A stretch of DNA of 64,000 nt from Chitinophaga solisilvae. GTDB lineage: Bacteria; Bacteroidota; Bacteroidia; Chitinophagales; Chitinophagaceae. Below, piece by piece: positions 8,998 to 17,832 of this stretch; the first letter of the stretch is position 1; the number at the start of each line of letters is the position of its first letter. The position numbers were made by a program, and so were the translations under genes. A model generated the notes under the pieces. It saw only the letters and a list, made by a program, of their open reading frames with translations. It did no database searches and was not told where the DNA came from. The stretch is taken from contig NZ_JAABOK010000013.1 in the NCBI RefSeq assembly GCF_009928525.1, forward strand, positions 124,001 to 188,000, written 5' to 3'.

Positions 8998-9035
8998 TTA
9001 CGGATTTTGAGATTTTGGGATTCCGGGATTTAGAA
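8998..9035 (+). repeat. possible half element with TTTACGGATTTT arm (family D)
   Basis: The bases just after the TPR stop contain TTTACGGATTTT followed by GAGATTTT. The same TTTACGGATTTT occurs just after the aldehyde dehydrogenase stop at 20461. No matching second arm is present here, so this is at best a fragment of a repeat. Confidence 0.35.
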
Positions 9036-9048
9036 ATTAAAGGACAAC

Positions 9049-10698
9049 ATGAACATTCAGACATTATATAGCAGACAAACACTGATGATAGCCGCCATGT
9101 GCGCAACAGGCGTACTGCACCAGCAGAAAGCCTTTGCACAGGAGCCGCTGAAACAGGAAACAATTGATATTATTTCCACCAATCAGCCTAAGCTGCGGGA
9201 TGCATACAAACTGAATCTTACCGCTTCGCTGCCGGGAATAGACACCAGCAGACCCCTGCTCAAATACCAGGTGCCCGCGCTGAACCTGAACTTTATGTAC
9301 CAGGCCGCGCAGCTGAAACCACTGGCGCTGGGCAGGGATTCTCTCGGTGCGCTGCAGAATAATTTTATCAAACTGGGATATGGCAACCTGAAAACACCAT
9401 ATGTACAGGCAGGCTTCGGCAGCGGCCGGAAAGATGCCTACAACTACGGCCTGTTTGTTAACTATGTCGGCTCACAGGGAAAGGAAATTTCCGATCAGCA
9501 ATACAGCAACCTGAATGTGCTGGCCTCCGGCGCTTACCTGCTGCCCGGCTTCGAACTCAACGGCAGCCTGGCCTACGACCGCAACACCATTCACTATTAT
9601 GGCTATAACCATGATACCCTGAAATATAACAAAGGAGATATAGCGCAGACCTTTAACCAGTTCACGGCTTCCGTAGGACTGAAAAACCGTCCGCAGCACG
9701 ACTGGGCCTTTGAATTTCAGCCGCAGGTGAAATTTATTCTCTTCAATGATTCCTATAAACGTACGGAGAATACCTTCCTGGCCCGCATTCCGGTGCGCAA
9801 ACAGGTGTTTGAAGACATCTACATCAAAGCGGAAGGTGTGTTTGACCTCTCTACCTACAAACAGGAAAATGTACGCAGCATCAATAACAATGTGGTAGCC
9901 ATCCACCCTGCTGTAGACATCATCAAACCTGGATTTGTACTGCATGCAGGCGTAAATCCTACCTGGACCAACAGTAAGTTCTACCTGCTGCCGGATGTAG
10001 TGAATGAATCGCACCTGGTGAGAAAGAAGCTGATCCTGAGCAGCGGATGGATTTCTTATTTTGAAAAGAATTCCTACCGTAACCTCATCAACAAGAATCC
10101 GTTTATGGCCGGACTCGCAGACGGTATTCTCAATACCCGTGTGGAAGAGAAATATACCGGTATCAAAGGTACACTGGGCAGCCACTTCAACTACAACACC
10201 AAATTTGCCGCTGTTACCTGGTATAATATGCCGCTGTTCGTGAATGACAGCGCGGATACCAAATTCTTTACCACCCGCAATGAAGAACAGCTGCGCGCTT
10301 TCCAGCTCCACGCTGAGGTAGGATATATAGAAGAAGAAAAATTCCAGGCAAGGGTTACTTTCGACTGGTACAACTATAACAAGCAGGAAACCGAAGTAAA
10401 ACCCTGGCACCTGCCTCCTTTCCAGGGCGACCTCTTTTTGCAGTATACCTTTGCTAAAAAGCTGCGCCTCAGCGCCGACCTGTTTGCCTTGAGCGGCAGT
10501 TACTACCTGCTCCCCAACAAGGACTTCGGTAAAACCAAAGGCGCCTGGGACCTCAATGCAGGCGCATCCTATGATGTTCATAAAAACTTCAGCCTCTGGC
10601 TGAACGCCAATAATATTTTCAATACCCACTACCAGCGCTGGTATCTCTACCCAACCTACGGATTTAATATCGTGGGTGGTGTCATGATTAAGTTTTAA
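9049..10698 (+). CDS. outer-membrane beta-barrel protein (TonB-receptor-like, no plug)
   Basis: A 549-residue protein with a signal peptide cut after KAFAQ, then a long series of amphipathic beta strands with aromatic girdles, ending in the outer-membrane consensus GGVMIKF with terminal Phe. The second half reads like the barrel of a TonB-dependent receptor (DLNAGASYDVHKNFSLWLNANNIFNTHYQRW). The N-terminal part lacks a plug domain and TonB box, so it is not a full receptor. It lies 55 bp after the big TPR gene and is likely co-transcribed with it. Role unknown; a transport or scaffold barrel is the plain reading. Confidence 0.83.
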   Translation: MNIQTLYSRQTLMIAAMCATGVLHQQKAFAQEPLKQETIDIISTNQPKLRDAYKLNLTASLPGIDTSRPLLKYQVPALNLNFMYQAAQLKPLALGRDSLGALQNNFIKLGYGNLKTPYVQAGFGSGRKDAYNYGLFVNYVGSQGKEISDQQYSNLNVLASGAYLLPGFELNGSLAYDRNTIHYYGYNHDTLKYNKGDIAQTFNQFTASVGLKNRPQHDWAFEFQPQVKFILFNDSYKRTENTFLARIPVRKQVFEDIYIKAEGVFDLSTYKQENVRSINNNVVAIHPAVDIIKPGFVLHAGVNPTWTNSKFYLLPDVVNESHLVRKKLILSSGWISYFEKNSYRNLINKNPFMAGLADGILNTRVEEKYTGIKGTLGSHFNYNTKFAAVTWYNMPLFVNDSADTKFFTTRNEEQLRAFQLHAEVGYIEEEKFQARVTFDWYNYNKQETEVKPWHLPPFQGDLFLQYTFAKKLRLSADLFALSGSYYLLPNKDFGKTKGAWDLNAGASYDVHKNFSLWLNANNIFNTHYQRWYLYPTYGFNIVGGVMIKF

Positions 10699-10713
10699 CT
10701 TACATTTGAGACC

Positions 10714-10839
10714 AGGTTATTTAATTATTTGGTTATTTGAGATTTGTTGCTGTTCCTGATGCCTACTGTTTTTGCTGCAGGCTTCTTTAACAGAAACAGA
10801 TCTCAAATAATTAAATAACCAAATCTCAGATAATTAAAA
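10714..10839. repeat. palindromic intergenic element, family C (TTATTTGAGATTT arms), imperfect
   Basis: Inverted arms of TTATTTGAGATTTG type flank a central region of about 40 nt: the left arm ends near 10755 and the right arm begins near 10790. Pairing is imperfect compared with other copies, and extra TTAATTATTTGG units are inserted. It fills the space between the barrel stop codon and the next gene, leaving no room for a separate leader. Confidence 0.7.
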
Positions 10840-10848
10840 TTGTGGCCC

Positions 10849-11784
10849 TTGATCATACAACAATATATCCAGGAAGTGCTGTTCAGACAGCGGGTTTGCG
10901 TTGTTCCTCAGCTGGGAACATTTTCCATACAACATTTTCCGGCACAGTATAACGCCAGCGCACAAACGCTGATGCCTCCCCGTGACCAGATTATCTTCAG
11001 TCAGTCGTGGCAGGACGATGGTTCCCTGCTGGAATGGATTGGCCTGAAGGAAAACCTGGTGCCGTCTGTGGCGCAGCGCAAAATGGAAAAATACCTGGAA
11101 GAGCTGAAAGCTTCCCTGAAAGACGGCAAAACGCTGGAGCTGGCGGGGATAGGTAAACTGCAGGGAGATTTTACAGGTAATGTACATTTCTATGCAGAAG
11201 AACTGCCTATCAATCCGGAGTCGCTTCCGATTTCTCCTATTCACCGGCAACCGGCCACGCCTGTTGCTCCGGAACCTCCCGTACCGACAGAACCGCTTCC
11301 CTTGCAGGAACTGGAACCTGTGATGACGGAAGAAGAAGAGGATACCCTGGAAGCGGTGACAGACAACAGTATTTTCAGCTGGTGGAGAGCTACAGCTGCA
11401 TTGGCTTTCCTGCTGGGCGGCCTCGCCATCTGGTATTTCGTCAGCCGCCAGGCCCCCAGGGCAGAAACGGCCGAAACACCCGATATGCCGGCACATGATA
11501 CCGCCGCTACGGCAGTAACTCCGGCAGACAGCGCCACCATAGCCGCAACACCGGTTGTCAGCGATTCCATTTCATACCTGATTGTGATAGAAGCATATAA
11601 AGACAGTACCACTGCAGCCAAAAAGATGGCCCGCCGGAAATCATGGAAGCAGTTTGAACTGGTATTGATAAAGAAGGATAGTCTTTATAGCATAGCGTTG
11701 CCGGTAACCTCACTGCCGGCGGATACCACAGCCCGGCTGGACTCTACCCGGAGTAAATACGGCACCGCCCACCTGAAATTCTGA
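10849..11784 (+). CDS. HU-CCDC81/SPOR-like single-pass membrane protein
   Basis: The N-terminal about 100 residues look like the HU-CCDC81 domain pair of Bacteroidota (IIQQYIQEVLFRQRVCVVPQ at the start, GIGKLQGDF later). A Pro-rich linker, one membrane segment (about 183-203, TAALAFLLGGLAIWYFV) and a Thr/Ala-rich linker follow. The C-terminal 70 residues (SYLIVIEAYKDSTTAAKKMA) look like a SPOR domain, which binds denuded peptidoglycan at division sites. No ATG exists at the front: TTG at 10849 gives the usual family start, and TTG at 10840 is an alternative. The start directly abuts a palindromic element, with no visible ribosome-binding site. Confidence 0.75.
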   Translation: MIIQQYIQEVLFRQRVCVVPQLGTFSIQHFPAQYNASAQTLMPPRDQIIFSQSWQDDGSLLEWIGLKENLVPSVAQRKMEKYLEELKASLKDGKTLELAGIGKLQGDFTGNVHFYAEELPINPESLPISPIHRQPATPVAPEPPVPTEPLPLQELEPVMTEEEEDTLEAVTDNSIFSWWRATAALAFLLGGLAIWYFVSRQAPRAETAETPDMPAHDTAATAVTPADSATIAATPVVSDSISYLIVIEAYKDSTTAAKKMARRKSWKQFELVLIKKDSLYSIALPVTSLPADTTARLDSTRSKYGTAHLKF

Positions 11785-11912
11785 TTACCGTAAACAATAC
11801 TAAACTTATCAGTACTGCATGTTCCACATGCAGTTACTGATATTATATAACGAACCATTCTGTTCATCCGGGAAACAGGAAAATCAGCAATTCGTACATC
11901 CGTAAATTATTA

Positions 11913-12809
11913 TTACCTGATTTCGCCGGCAACGATTTCCAGGCCTTCTGCGAAGGTGTGGGGTTTGTATCCCAGTTCCTGCTCTGCCTTATTGATAAGC
12001 AGACCTGTTTTGGCAGGCCGTGCCGCAGGCTGGGCAAGGCTTCTGGAGCTTATTTTTTCTATGAGGCCGGTATCCAGCTGAAAAAATGCAGCTGTTTGCT
12101 CTGCCATATCATATGGGGTCAGAACTTCTTTACCGGAGATATTGAAGTAACCGGTTGCTTTTTTATCTGCAATCAGCAGACAGCCCGTAGCGAGATCCTG
12201 GCATAGGGTAGGCGTACGCACCTGGTCGTCCACCACTTTTATTTTCTTTCCCTGCCGCAGGTTATCTCTCACCCAGGAGATCATATTGCTGCGGTGCGGA
12301 TCGTTGGCAACGCCGTATACCAGCACAGTGCGAACAATGGCCCACTGCAGTTTACTGTTATGTACCAGCCGCTCTGCCGCCACTTTGCTGGTGCCGTAGT
12401 AGTTGATGGGATTTACTGCCGCATCTTCATTATAAGGTCCGCTGAGACCATCGAAAACGAAGTCTGTAGACAGAAAGAGGAAGAAAGCATTCACTTTTTC
12501 CGCCGCATTCACCAGGTAACGGGTAGCGCCTACGTTGGTATCCCAGCAGGCGTCTTTGTTTTTCTCGCATTCGTCTACCTGTGACATGGCGCCGGCATGG
12601 ATAATAATATCAGGCTGGTGTTTCTGTACCAGCTGCTGCACACTGCCTGCATCGCGCAGGTTTGCTGATTCGTAGATGTAATTTTCACCTTGCGGAGAGC
12701 GGTTGGTGCCTCTTCCCGTTGCTATTACACTGTATTTACCGTCTCGGGCAAAAAGCGGGATCAGATGTTGTCCCAGCAGTCCGTTACTACCTGTAATTAA
12801 TACCTTCAT
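11913..12809 (-). CDS. SDR-family dTDP-4-dehydrorhamnose reductase-like protein
   Basis: A 298-residue extended short-chain dehydrogenase. The NAD(P)-binding motif is MKVLITGSNGLLGQHL at the N-terminus, the substrate-side motif is STDFVFDG, and the catalytic YxxxK is YYGTSKVAAE (about residues 138-142). The sequence type is RmlD (dTDP-4-dehydrorhamnose reductase), but no rmlA, rmlB or rmlC is nearby, so a role in rhamnose synthesis is unproven. It could reduce another nucleotide sugar. It is transcribed toward the HU/SPOR-like gene. Confidence 0.8.
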   Translation of the reverse strand: MKVLITGSNGLLGQHLIPLFARDGKYSVIATGRGTNRSPQGENYIYESANLRDAGSVQQLVQKHQPDIIIHAGAMSQVDECEKNKDACWDTNVGATRYLVNAAEKVNAFFLFLSTDFVFDGLSGPYNEDAAVNPINYYGTSKVAAERLVHNSKLQWAIVRTVLVYGVANDPHRSNMISWVRDNLRQGKKIKVVDDQVRTPTLCQDLATGCLLIADKKATGYFNISGKEVLTPYDMAEQTAAFFQLDTGLIEKISSRSLAQPAARPAKTGLLINKAEQELGYKPHTFAEGLEIVAGEIR

Positions 12810-12850
12810 AATGCCATATTAGTACGCTGTCTTTAAAGATAAGAAAAAAT

Positions 12851-12929
12851 AGCTTTCAGGTCTGTAGCTTTGATAGTTAACCGTGAAAAAAAACAGGGAT
12901 TAACAAATAGAGCTACCTGCCTGAAAGCT
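12851..12929 (-). terminator. large imperfect hairpin 3' of the prolyl oligopeptidase gene
   Basis: AGCTTTCAGG at 12851 and its complement CCTGAAAGCT ending at 12930 bound an imperfect inverted repeat of about 33 nt per arm. Read on the minus strand it lies 11 bp after the prolyl oligopeptidase stop and is followed by a T-rich run (ATTTTTTCTT), as expected of a terminator. The arms do not share the heptamers of the other palindromes, so it is a separate structure. Confidence 0.55.
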
Positions 12930-12940
12930 ATCAGCGGGAA

Positions 12941-15064
12941 TTATTTTTTCATGCCCAGGTTATACATGGTAAATGCCCAGATATCCGTGAACTCCTGGAT
13001 CTGTTTGGAGGTAGGCTTACCGGCGCCATGGCCAGCCTGCGTTTCAATACGGATCAGGGTTGGATTAGGTCCGGCATTGCATGCCTGCAGTGTGGCTGCA
13101 AACTTAAAAGAGTGTGCAGGCACTACGCGGTCATCATGATCTGCAGTGGTGATGAGTGTTGCAGGATAGGCAGTACCTGGTTTCAGGTTGTGCAGCGGAG
13201 AATAGGCCAGCAGATATTTGAAATCTTCTTCGTGGTCGCTGCTGCCGTATTCGGTAGCCCAGGCCCATCCGATGGTGAACTTCTGAAAGCGCAGCATATC
13301 CATAACACCTACTGCCGGCAGTGCTACTTTAAAGAGATCAGGACGCTGCGTCATACAGGCGCCTATCAGCAGTCCGCCGTTGGAACCGCCGCGGATAGCG
13401 ATTCTGGAAGGGTTGGTATATTTTTCACTGATGAGATATTCTGCTGCACCGATGAAGTCATTGAACACATTCTGTTTCTTTTCCTTCATACCGGCTTTAT
13501 GCCATTCTTCTCCGTATTCGCTGCCACCGCGCAGGCTCACCACTGCATAAATACCGCCCTGCTCCATAAAGTACAGGTTAGAGATATTGAAAGCCGGTGT
13601 CTGCGGGATATTGAAACCACCGTAACCATAGATCAGTACAGGGTTGTTACCATCCAGTTTCACGCCTTTGCGGGAAGACAGGAACATGGGTACGCGTGCG
13701 CCGTCTTTGCTGGTGAAGAATACCTGCCTGGTTTCATACTCATCCGGATTGAACTTCACCTCCGGTTTATCGAACAGGGTAGATTTTCCGGTAGTGATAT
13801 CATATTTATATATTGCCGGCGGTGTAACAAAGGAGGTAAAGCTGTAGAAAAGTTCCTTCTCATGCTTCTCTGCACCGAAAGCGCCTACCGTACCTATTCC
13901 CGGCAGTTTCATCTGATGCTCCAGCTTACCTTTGTAGTCATATTGATACAGACTGGTGGAAGCATCTTTCAGGTAGCTGACAAATACTTTTCCACCGGCG
14001 ATGCCTGCTGCCTGCATGGCTTCTTTCCTTTCCGGGATAATCGTTTTCCAGGCGGACGTATTTGTATTGGCCGGGTCAATCAGCACTATCTTATAATTAG
14101 GCGCGTCCTGATTGGTACGCACCAGTAATTTTCCACCGTCGTTATCAACGAAGTCCGGTTCCGTATCGAAGCCTTTCACGAGTACAGCAAAGTCTTTCTG
14201 GGCCGGGTTTTTCAGATCACGGTAACGCAGTTCTGTGCCGGAAGTACCTTCATTCAGGGAGAGGATGAGGAAACGTTCATCTTCAGACACCTGTACGCCA
14301 GCGTTGCGCAGCGGATGTTCCTTATCTGTAAAAATTAATTCATCCTGTTCCTGTGAAGTACCTACTTTATGATAATATACTTTATGGAACTCATTTTTGC
14401 GGGAGAGTTTACTTTGTTCATCGGGTTTATCGTAGCGGCTGTAGTAGAAGCCGTCGCCTCTCCAGGAAAGGCCGCTGAACTTTATCCATTCCACTTTGTC
14501 GGACAGCAGTTTGCCGGTAACCACGTCCATTACGTATGCTTCCTGCCAGTCGGAGCCAGCTTTGGCGAGAAGATAGGAAACAAATCTGCCATCCTTTGAA
14601 AAGGAAATAGTCCCCAAAGCGGTGGTGCCGGCGGCAGAGAGTTTATTGGGATCTATGAAAACTTCCGGTTTTCCGCCGAGGGTGGCAGAGCGGTATAATA
14701 CCGACTGGTTCTGCAGTCCGTCGTTTTTAAAGAAATAATAATACTTCCCGTGCCTGGTGGGCGCGCCGTTTTTGGGGTAGTTCCAGAGTTCTTCCAGTCT
14801 TTTTTTGATTTCGTGGCGGAACGGAATTTTTTCGAGATAATCCTGGGTTACCTTGTTTTCGGCGTCTACCCAGGCTTTTGTTTCCGCGCTGTGGTCATCT
14901 TCCAGCCAGCGGTAAGGATCAGGGACTTTAGTACCGAAGTAATTGTCTACCGTATCAGTCTTTTTCGTTGCGGGATACTGTATAGATTGTTGTTGGCCCA
15001 TTGCTGTAATACTCATCATTGTCATACTCAATACTAACAAACTCCCATTAGTTTTTTTCAACAT
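12941..15064 (-). CDS. prolyl oligopeptidase, family S9A, secreted
   Basis: A 707-residue S9A serine peptidase with a signal peptide (MLKKTNGSLLVLSMTMMS, likely cut after MGQ). A seven-bladed propeller makes up the middle. The C-terminal alpha/beta hydrolase domain has the nucleophile in RGGSNGGLLIGA, the Asp in TADHDDRVVPAHS and the His in QAGHGAGKPTS. It should cleave short peptides after proline in the periplasm. It is transcribed away from pfkA over a 138-bp divergent region and ends near a large hairpin. Complete and of normal length. Confidence 0.95.
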   Translation of the reverse strand: MLKKTNGSLLVLSMTMMSITAMGQQQSIQYPATKKTDTVDNYFGTKVPDPYRWLEDDHSAETKAWVDAENKVTQDYLEKIPFRHEIKKRLEELWNYPKNGAPTRHGKYYYFFKNDGLQNQSVLYRSATLGGKPEVFIDPNKLSAAGTTALGTISFSKDGRFVSYLLAKAGSDWQEAYVMDVVTGKLLSDKVEWIKFSGLSWRGDGFYYSRYDKPDEQSKLSRKNEFHKVYYHKVGTSQEQDELIFTDKEHPLRNAGVQVSEDERFLILSLNEGTSGTELRYRDLKNPAQKDFAVLVKGFDTEPDFVDNDGGKLLVRTNQDAPNYKIVLIDPANTNTSAWKTIIPERKEAMQAAGIAGGKVFVSYLKDASTSLYQYDYKGKLEHQMKLPGIGTVGAFGAEKHEKELFYSFTSFVTPPAIYKYDITTGKSTLFDKPEVKFNPDEYETRQVFFTSKDGARVPMFLSSRKGVKLDGNNPVLIYGYGGFNIPQTPAFNISNLYFMEQGGIYAVVSLRGGSEYGEEWHKAGMKEKKQNVFNDFIGAAEYLISEKYTNPSRIAIRGGSNGGLLIGACMTQRPDLFKVALPAVGVMDMLRFQKFTIGWAWATEYGSSDHEEDFKYLLAYSPLHNLKPGTAYPATLITTADHDDRVVPAHSFKFAATLQACNAGPNPTLIRIETQAGHGAGKPTSKQIQEFTDIWAFTMYNLGMKK

Positions 15065-15162
15065 GCCTAATGTTTTTTAAAAAAATTAGCTACTTTGTTT
15101 GATTAAAATTAAATATTTAGGTTATTTCATAAGATATCTGTTAGAAAACAATTGCAAAATGT

Positions 15163-15170
15163 TATTTTTG
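15163..15170 (+). promoter_or_regulatory. candidate -7 box (TATTTTTG) for pfkA-pyk
   Basis: TATTTTTG fits TAnnTTTG and lies 32 bp upstream of the pfkA ATG, a typical leader length for this phylum. A properly spaced -33 box is not obvious. Confidence 0.5.
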
Positions 15171-15202
15171 TGCGCCTTTAAGATATTTTTTTAGCAATTT
15201 AT

Positions 15203-16183
15203 ATGAAAAAAATGAACAACATTGCAGTCCTTACATCCGGGGGAGATGCCCCGGGCATGAACGCCGCCGTTCGTGCTGTTGTAAGAACGGGCATTTATCA
15301 TCAGCTGAATGTGTTCGGCGTAATGTACGGCTATAGGGGGATTTTGAAGAACGAAATTTTTCCGATGGAGTCTAAATCAGTTGCTAACATTATACAACGT
15401 GGAGGCACTATTCTGAAGACTGCCCGGTGCAAGGAGTTCTATGAATATGAAGGGCGAAAAAAGGCTTACGAGAACCTGAAGAGACACAACATTGACGGGC
15501 TGGTAGTGATCGGTGGAGACGGCTCGTTCAATGGGGCGCAAAAGTTCAGCCAGGAATTTGATATTCCGTGTATAGGCTTGCCTGGTACTATTGACAAGGA
15601 CATTGCGGGTACTGATTCAACGATTGGTTTTGATACGGCGGTAAATACAGCCATTGAAGCCATCGATAAAATCAGGGATACCGCCGATGCACATGACCGC
15701 CTGTTTGTGATTGAAGTAATGGGCCGCGACGCCGGTTACATTGCCTTACACAGCGGTATTGCCACCGGTGCAGAACACATTATGATGCCCGAGCGCAAAA
15801 CCGAACTGCACGACATTATCGAAGAATTACAGGCTAACGAGCGCCGTAAGAAACTGGTAAACCTCATCGTTGTAGCCGAAGGGGACGAAACCGGTGGCGC
15901 CAACGAAGTAGCCCGTCGTATTAAAGAAAGCTGCCCGCAACTGGATACACGCGTTTGTATCCTCGGCCATATCCAACGCGGCGGCTCACCCACCTGTATG
16001 GACCGTATTCTTGCCAGCCGCATGGGCTACGCCGCTGTAGACGCCCTGCTGGAAGGTACCCACAACGTCATGATCGGCATTGTAAACGACAAGATCCATT
16101 ATACCCCTCTTGATAAAGCTGTAAAAGCCAAACAGGAAATAGATCCCGAATGGTTTAAGATTGTTAAAATTCTTGCGAGTTAA
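15203..16183 (+). CDS. pfkA: ATP-dependent 6-phosphofructokinase
   Basis: A 326-residue bacterial PfkA. Motifs run in order: TSGGDAPGMNAAVRAVVR (ATP loop), GGDGSFNGA, PGTIDKDIAGTDSTIGFDTA with the catalytic Asp, MGRDAGYIALHSG, and HIQRGGSPTCMDRI. It phosphorylates fructose-6-phosphate, the committing step of glycolysis. It is followed after 12 bp by pyruvate kinase in the same direction, so the two control points of glycolysis form one operon. The ATG at 15203 (MKKMNN) is kept; a second Met three codons later is possible. Confidence 0.97.
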   Translation: MKKMNNIAVLTSGGDAPGMNAAVRAVVRTGIYHQLNVFGVMYGYRGILKNEIFPMESKSVANIIQRGGTILKTARCKEFYEYEGRKKAYENLKRHNIDGLVVIGGDGSFNGAQKFSQEFDIPCIGLPGTIDKDIAGTDSTIGFDTAVNTAIEAIDKIRDTADAHDRLFVIEVMGRDAGYIALHSGIATGAEHIMMPERKTELHDIIEELQANERRKKLVNLIVVAEGDETGGANEVARRIKESCPQLDTRVCILGHIQRGGSPTCMDRILASRMGYAAVDALLEGTHNVMIGIVNDKIHYTPLDKAVKAKQEIDPEWFKIVKILAS

Positions 16184-16195
16184 AAAATAAGACTT

Positions 16196-17683
16196 ATGAG
16201 TACAAAGGATCTTTCAAAATACTACCACAAGCAGATGGACAATGCTGCCGGTAGAGAACACTCCTCCCACAAAACAAAGATTGTTGCAACGGTTGGACCG
16301 GCTTCTGATACCTATGACAAACTGCTTGCACTGGTTAAAGCAGGGGTGAACGTATTTCGCCTCAACTTCTCCCACGGCTCTCACGAAGACAAACTGCGGA
16401 TCATCGAATACATCCGTCAGATCAATAAAACCGAACCATATAACGTAGCTATCCTCGCGGACCTGCAAGGTCCCAAGCTGCGCGTAGGTGAAATCGAGAA
16501 CAACGCATTGCCGCTCAAAGCCGGCGATATCCTCACTTTTGTGAACGAGAAACTGGTAGGCAACATGGAAAAAATCTATGTGTCTTACCCCGACCTGTAT
16601 AAAGATCTCAGACCCGGCCAGAAAATCCTGCTGGACGACGGTAAAATCGAAACTGTAGTAAAAGAAATTACGCCTGCCGGCGAAATCAAAGCAGAAGTAA
16701 CCCTGCCGGGTGTATTATCCTCCAAAAAAGGATTCAATCTCCCCGACACCAAAGTTTCCCTGCCTGCGCTGACAGAAAAAGATATTATTGACCTGGAATT
16801 CATCATCGATCATAATTGCGACTGGGTAGCCCTCTCCTTCGTAAGAAGCGTGAAAGACCTCAGCGACCTGCGTAAACGCCTGGAAGCACGCAATTCTAAA
16901 ATCAAGGTCATCTCCAAAATAGAGAAACCTGAAGCCATCCAGAACCTGAAGGAAATCATCTGGGAAAGCGACGGCGTTATGATCGCCCGCGGCGACCTCG
17001 GCGTGGAACTCCCCGTTGAACAAATCCCGATGATCCAGAAAGATATCATCCGCAAATGTATCCACCGCGCGAAGCCCGTTATCGTAGCTACGCAGATGAT
17101 GGAAAGCATGATGGACCGCACCCGCCCTAACCGCAGTGAAATCACCGACGTGGCCAATGCCGTACTGGAAGGCGCCGACGCCGTGATGCTCAGCGGCGAA
17201 ACCGCTACCGGTCAGTTCCCGGAACTGGTTATTCAGACCATGAATAAAATCATCCAGGAAGTGGAAAAAGAAGCGATCATCTACAACCGTAACCTGATCC
17301 CTCACCGCCACTCTCCTACCTTCCTCAGCGATGCCCTGTGCTACAACGCCTGCAAAATTGCGGAAGACCTGGATGCGGACGCCCTCATCGGTATGACCCA
17401 GAGCGGATACACCGGATTCATGCTCAGCAGCTACCGCCCACGCTCTCCGCTCTACATCTTCACCAAAGAAAGAACCCTGGTGAACCAGCTGAGCCTCAGC
17501 TGGGGCGTACGCGCCTTCTACTACGAAGAAGAAGAGAGCCTCGACGATATCGTCTTCGATCAGATCAACATCCTGAAAGAAAGAGGCTTTATCAAACCCG
17601 GAGACGTAGCCGTTAACACAGGCAGCACACCGGTTCAGCTCCACCTGCCAACGAATATGCTGAAGATCACACGGGTGGAATAA
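16196..17683 (+). CDS. pyk: pyruvate kinase
   Basis: A 495-residue pyruvate kinase. Key segments are KIVATVGPASDTYDKL, VFRLNFSHGSHEDK, the active-site region MIARGDLGVELPVEQIP, and ATQMMESMMDRTRPNRSEI. The C-terminal regulatory domain is complete. It transfers phosphate from PEP to ADP. About 20 residues precede the first conserved strand, slightly longer than the E. coli enzymes. It is the second gene of the pfkA-pyk operon; its TAA stop is the outer edge of a family A palindrome. Confidence 0.97.
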   Translation: MSTKDLSKYYHKQMDNAAGREHSSHKTKIVATVGPASDTYDKLLALVKAGVNVFRLNFSHGSHEDKLRIIEYIRQINKTEPYNVAILADLQGPKLRVGEIENNALPLKAGDILTFVNEKLVGNMEKIYVSYPDLYKDLRPGQKILLDDGKIETVVKEITPAGEIKAEVTLPGVLSSKKGFNLPDTKVSLPALTEKDIIDLEFIIDHNCDWVALSFVRSVKDLSDLRKRLEARNSKIKVISKIEKPEAIQNLKEIIWESDGVMIARGDLGVELPVEQIPMIQKDIIRKCIHRAKPVIVATQMMESMMDRTRPNRSEITDVANAVLEGADAVMLSGETATGQFPELVIQTMNKIIQEVEKEAIIYNRNLIPHRHSPTFLSDALCYNACKIAEDLDADALIGMTQSGYTGFMLSSYRPRSPLYIFTKERTLVNQLSLSWGVRAFYYEEEESLDDIVFDQINILKERGFIKPGDVAVNTGSTPVQLHLPTNMLKITRVE

Positions 17684-17832
17684 TTACGAATTACGAATTA
17701 CGAATTGCGAATTACGAATGTAACTCGAAGATAAAAGCGAAGACCGAAGCAATAATACTATCAAGTATCCGCTTCGGTCTTCGCTTTTATCTTCGAGTTA
17801 CATTCGTAATTCGCAATTCGTAATTCGCAATT
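17682..17832. repeat. long palindromic intergenic element, family A, copy 3
   Basis: Left arm 17682-17750 and right arm 17771-17832 pair around a 20-nt loop, with one mismatch within the heptamer part and a perfect core (CGAAGATAAAAGCGAAGACC). The arms have ATTACGA and ATTGCGA heptamers. It lies between convergent genes and touches both stop codons: TAA of pyk at 17681-17683 and TAA of the MFS gene at 17831-17833. It is therefore the entire intergenic region. Confidence 0.92.

Noticed and set aside
13028..14128. A 366-codon plus-strand frame within the prolyl oligopeptidase gene
   Set aside because: Antisense to a complete S9A peptidase; no domain pattern of its own.
17682..17832. Palindromes considered as ordinary insertion sequences or MITEs
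   Set aside because: No transposase is present in the window and no clear target-site duplication flanks the copies; mobility remains possible but is not shown.
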